Shown: positions 63,377 to 64,000 of the stretch, one piece after another
How positions within the stretch are numbered: position 1 is the first letter of the stretch
Layout: every line of letters starts with the position of its first letter
From: Porphyromonas pasteri
GTDB taxonomy: Bacteria > Bacteroidota > Bacteroidia > Bacteroidales > Porphyromonadaceae
Reading direction: 5' to 3'
DNA: 64,000 nucleotides
Assembly: GCF_014647755.1 (NCBI RefSeq)
Contig: NZ_BMPU01000001.1
Location: 744,001 to 808,000, forward strand
Notes under the pieces: generated by a model
What the model was told of the DNA's origin: nothing
What the model saw: the letters and a program-made list of their open reading frames with translations, nothing else
Database searches by the model: none
Program-made: the position numbers and the translations under genes

Positions 63377-64000
63377 TTAAGCCTTCGTGTCTTCGCTCAT
63401 CAGCTTGTTGAACTCTTCGGGAGATACTTCCTTCTCCGTGACAGTGATCGCTTCCTTAGCGATAGCAGCGAGCTTGGAGTCAGCGACGCGGTCGATGAGG
63501 CTCTCCTTCGTGCGCTCGTCCTTGAGCATGCTCTGAGCGTAGTTCTCGAGCAGTTCGTCGGGCACAGAAGTCATGCCGTACATAGCGAACTGGTTCTTAG
63601 CTACGATGAGGGCGAACTTATTGAGGTCCTCATCAGAGATCTGCACACCAGCAGCTTCGAGGAGCTGACCCTTGATGCGGTCAAAGGTGATGTCATCAAG
63701 GATCTGTGGCATATCACGATCGAGATCTTCGACCTTAGCCTCAGCGTTGCGAGCGAGGAAGATGCGCTTGAGCAGAGCTTCGTCGTAAGCTACCTTGCCA
63801 GCCTTCTTCAGAAGGAGGGCACGCAGGTCACGCGTGAACTTGAAGTCGCTCTCGGTGGCGAACTGCTCAGCGAAGCTCTCCTGGATGTTCTTACGCAGAG
63901 CTTCTTCGCTACGGATGTCGCTACCTTCGCCGAAGGCTTCGGTGAAGAAGGCATCGTTGAGCTCAGCAGCTTCGCGGCGTGAGATCTTCGTGATCTGGTA
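63377..64000 (-). CDS. tig: Trigger factor, C-terminal part (gene starts beyond the window)
   Basis: C-terminal chaperone domain of the ribosome-bound folding factor. The minus-strand frame is open to the window edge with no stop; the ATG at 63712 is internal. Visible are YQITKISRREAAELNDAFF (linker into the C-domain), ESDFKFTRDLRALLLKKA, and DMPQILDDITFDRIKGQLLEA, the helical arms of the family, ending in an acidic tail. Codon use is that of a highly expressed gene. The PPIase and ribosome-binding domains lie outside the window. The call rests on these helices alone. Confidence 0.85.
   Translation of the reverse strand, partial: YQITKISRREAAELNDAFFTEAFGEGSDIRSEEALRKNIQESFAEQFATESDFKFTRDLRALLLKKAGKVAYDEALLKRIFLARNAEAKVEDLDRDMPQILDDITFDRIKGQLLEAAGVQISDEDLNKFALIVAKNQFAMYGMTSVPDELLENYAQSMLKDERTKESLIDRVADSKLAAIAKEAITVTEKEVSPEEFNKLMSEDTKA

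Overview
The window looks like chromosomal DNA from a Bacteroidales organism, most likely Porphyromonas. The basis is Bacteroidota-type promoters (-7 TAnnTTTG, -33 TTG/TTTG), two SusC/SusD pairs, many lipobox-bearing genes, and family-specific neighbours such as rpoZ next to a DUF4293 gene and coaBC-DUF4835-recN. Base composition is GC-rich for the genus, so a high-GC oral species such as the P. catoniae/P. pasteri group is a guess only. Both ends cut genes: ndh on the left and tig on the right. I see no intact insertion sequence, prophage, integrase, cas gene or rRNA.

Layout. 1-4.6 kb: end of ndh, a repeat composite, then bamD-rpoZ-DUF4293 and purB. 4.6-6.5 kb: a small-RNA candidate, tRNA-Leu(CAA), a degenerate palindrome array and a Sel1-repeat gene. 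6.5-10.7 kb (minus): sppA, lpxK, thiL. 10.9-16.4 kb (minus): two paralogous operons, each a 53-codon gene plus a ~670-residue lipoprotein, separated by two palindrome arrays and a relic of a third copy. 16.7-21 kb: a YidE/AspT-type transporter, queC, exodeoxyribonuclease III, tsaB and an SSB-like gene. 21.6-28.5 kb: a SusC-SusD-metallopeptidase-DUF4302 operon. 28.5-30.1 kb (minus): tandem DUF1266 lipoproteins. 30.3-39.5 kb: an ABC-F ATPase, a tamB-like gene, mdh and a secreted EEP-family phosphoesterase, then tRNA-Thr(CGU). 40.7-45 kb: five tandem paralogous lipoproteins. 45-49 kb: YtxH and holin-like membrane proteins, a PfkB kinase, a second small-RNA candidate, a hemerythrin and an atypical LuxR regulator. 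49.5-55.3 kb: dnaN, a DnaQ-like exonuclease, coaBC, DUF4835, recN. 56-64 kb: lemA, a TPM-domain gene, a second SusC/SusD pair and tig.

The most unusual content is intergenic. At least seven places carry arrays of a 14-bp dyad, RA-CC-NNTANN-GG-TY, repeated every 22 (sometimes 23) bp, about two helical turns. Each array has its own preferred central hexamer. Four arrays are joined to a dispersed core of up to about 326 bp, always in the same orientation. These composites lie at edges of transcription units and often beside families of duplicated lipoprotein genes. Their function is unknown.

Other points of note are five lipoprotein genes whose -7 promoter box ends four bases before the ATG, which predicts leaderless mRNAs; an ABC-F protein with a degenerate second ATPase site; a SusC protein with a shortened plug region; and a LuxR regulator without the phosphoacceptor aspartate beside a hemerythrin gene. 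All family assignments come from reading the sequence; no database search was run.
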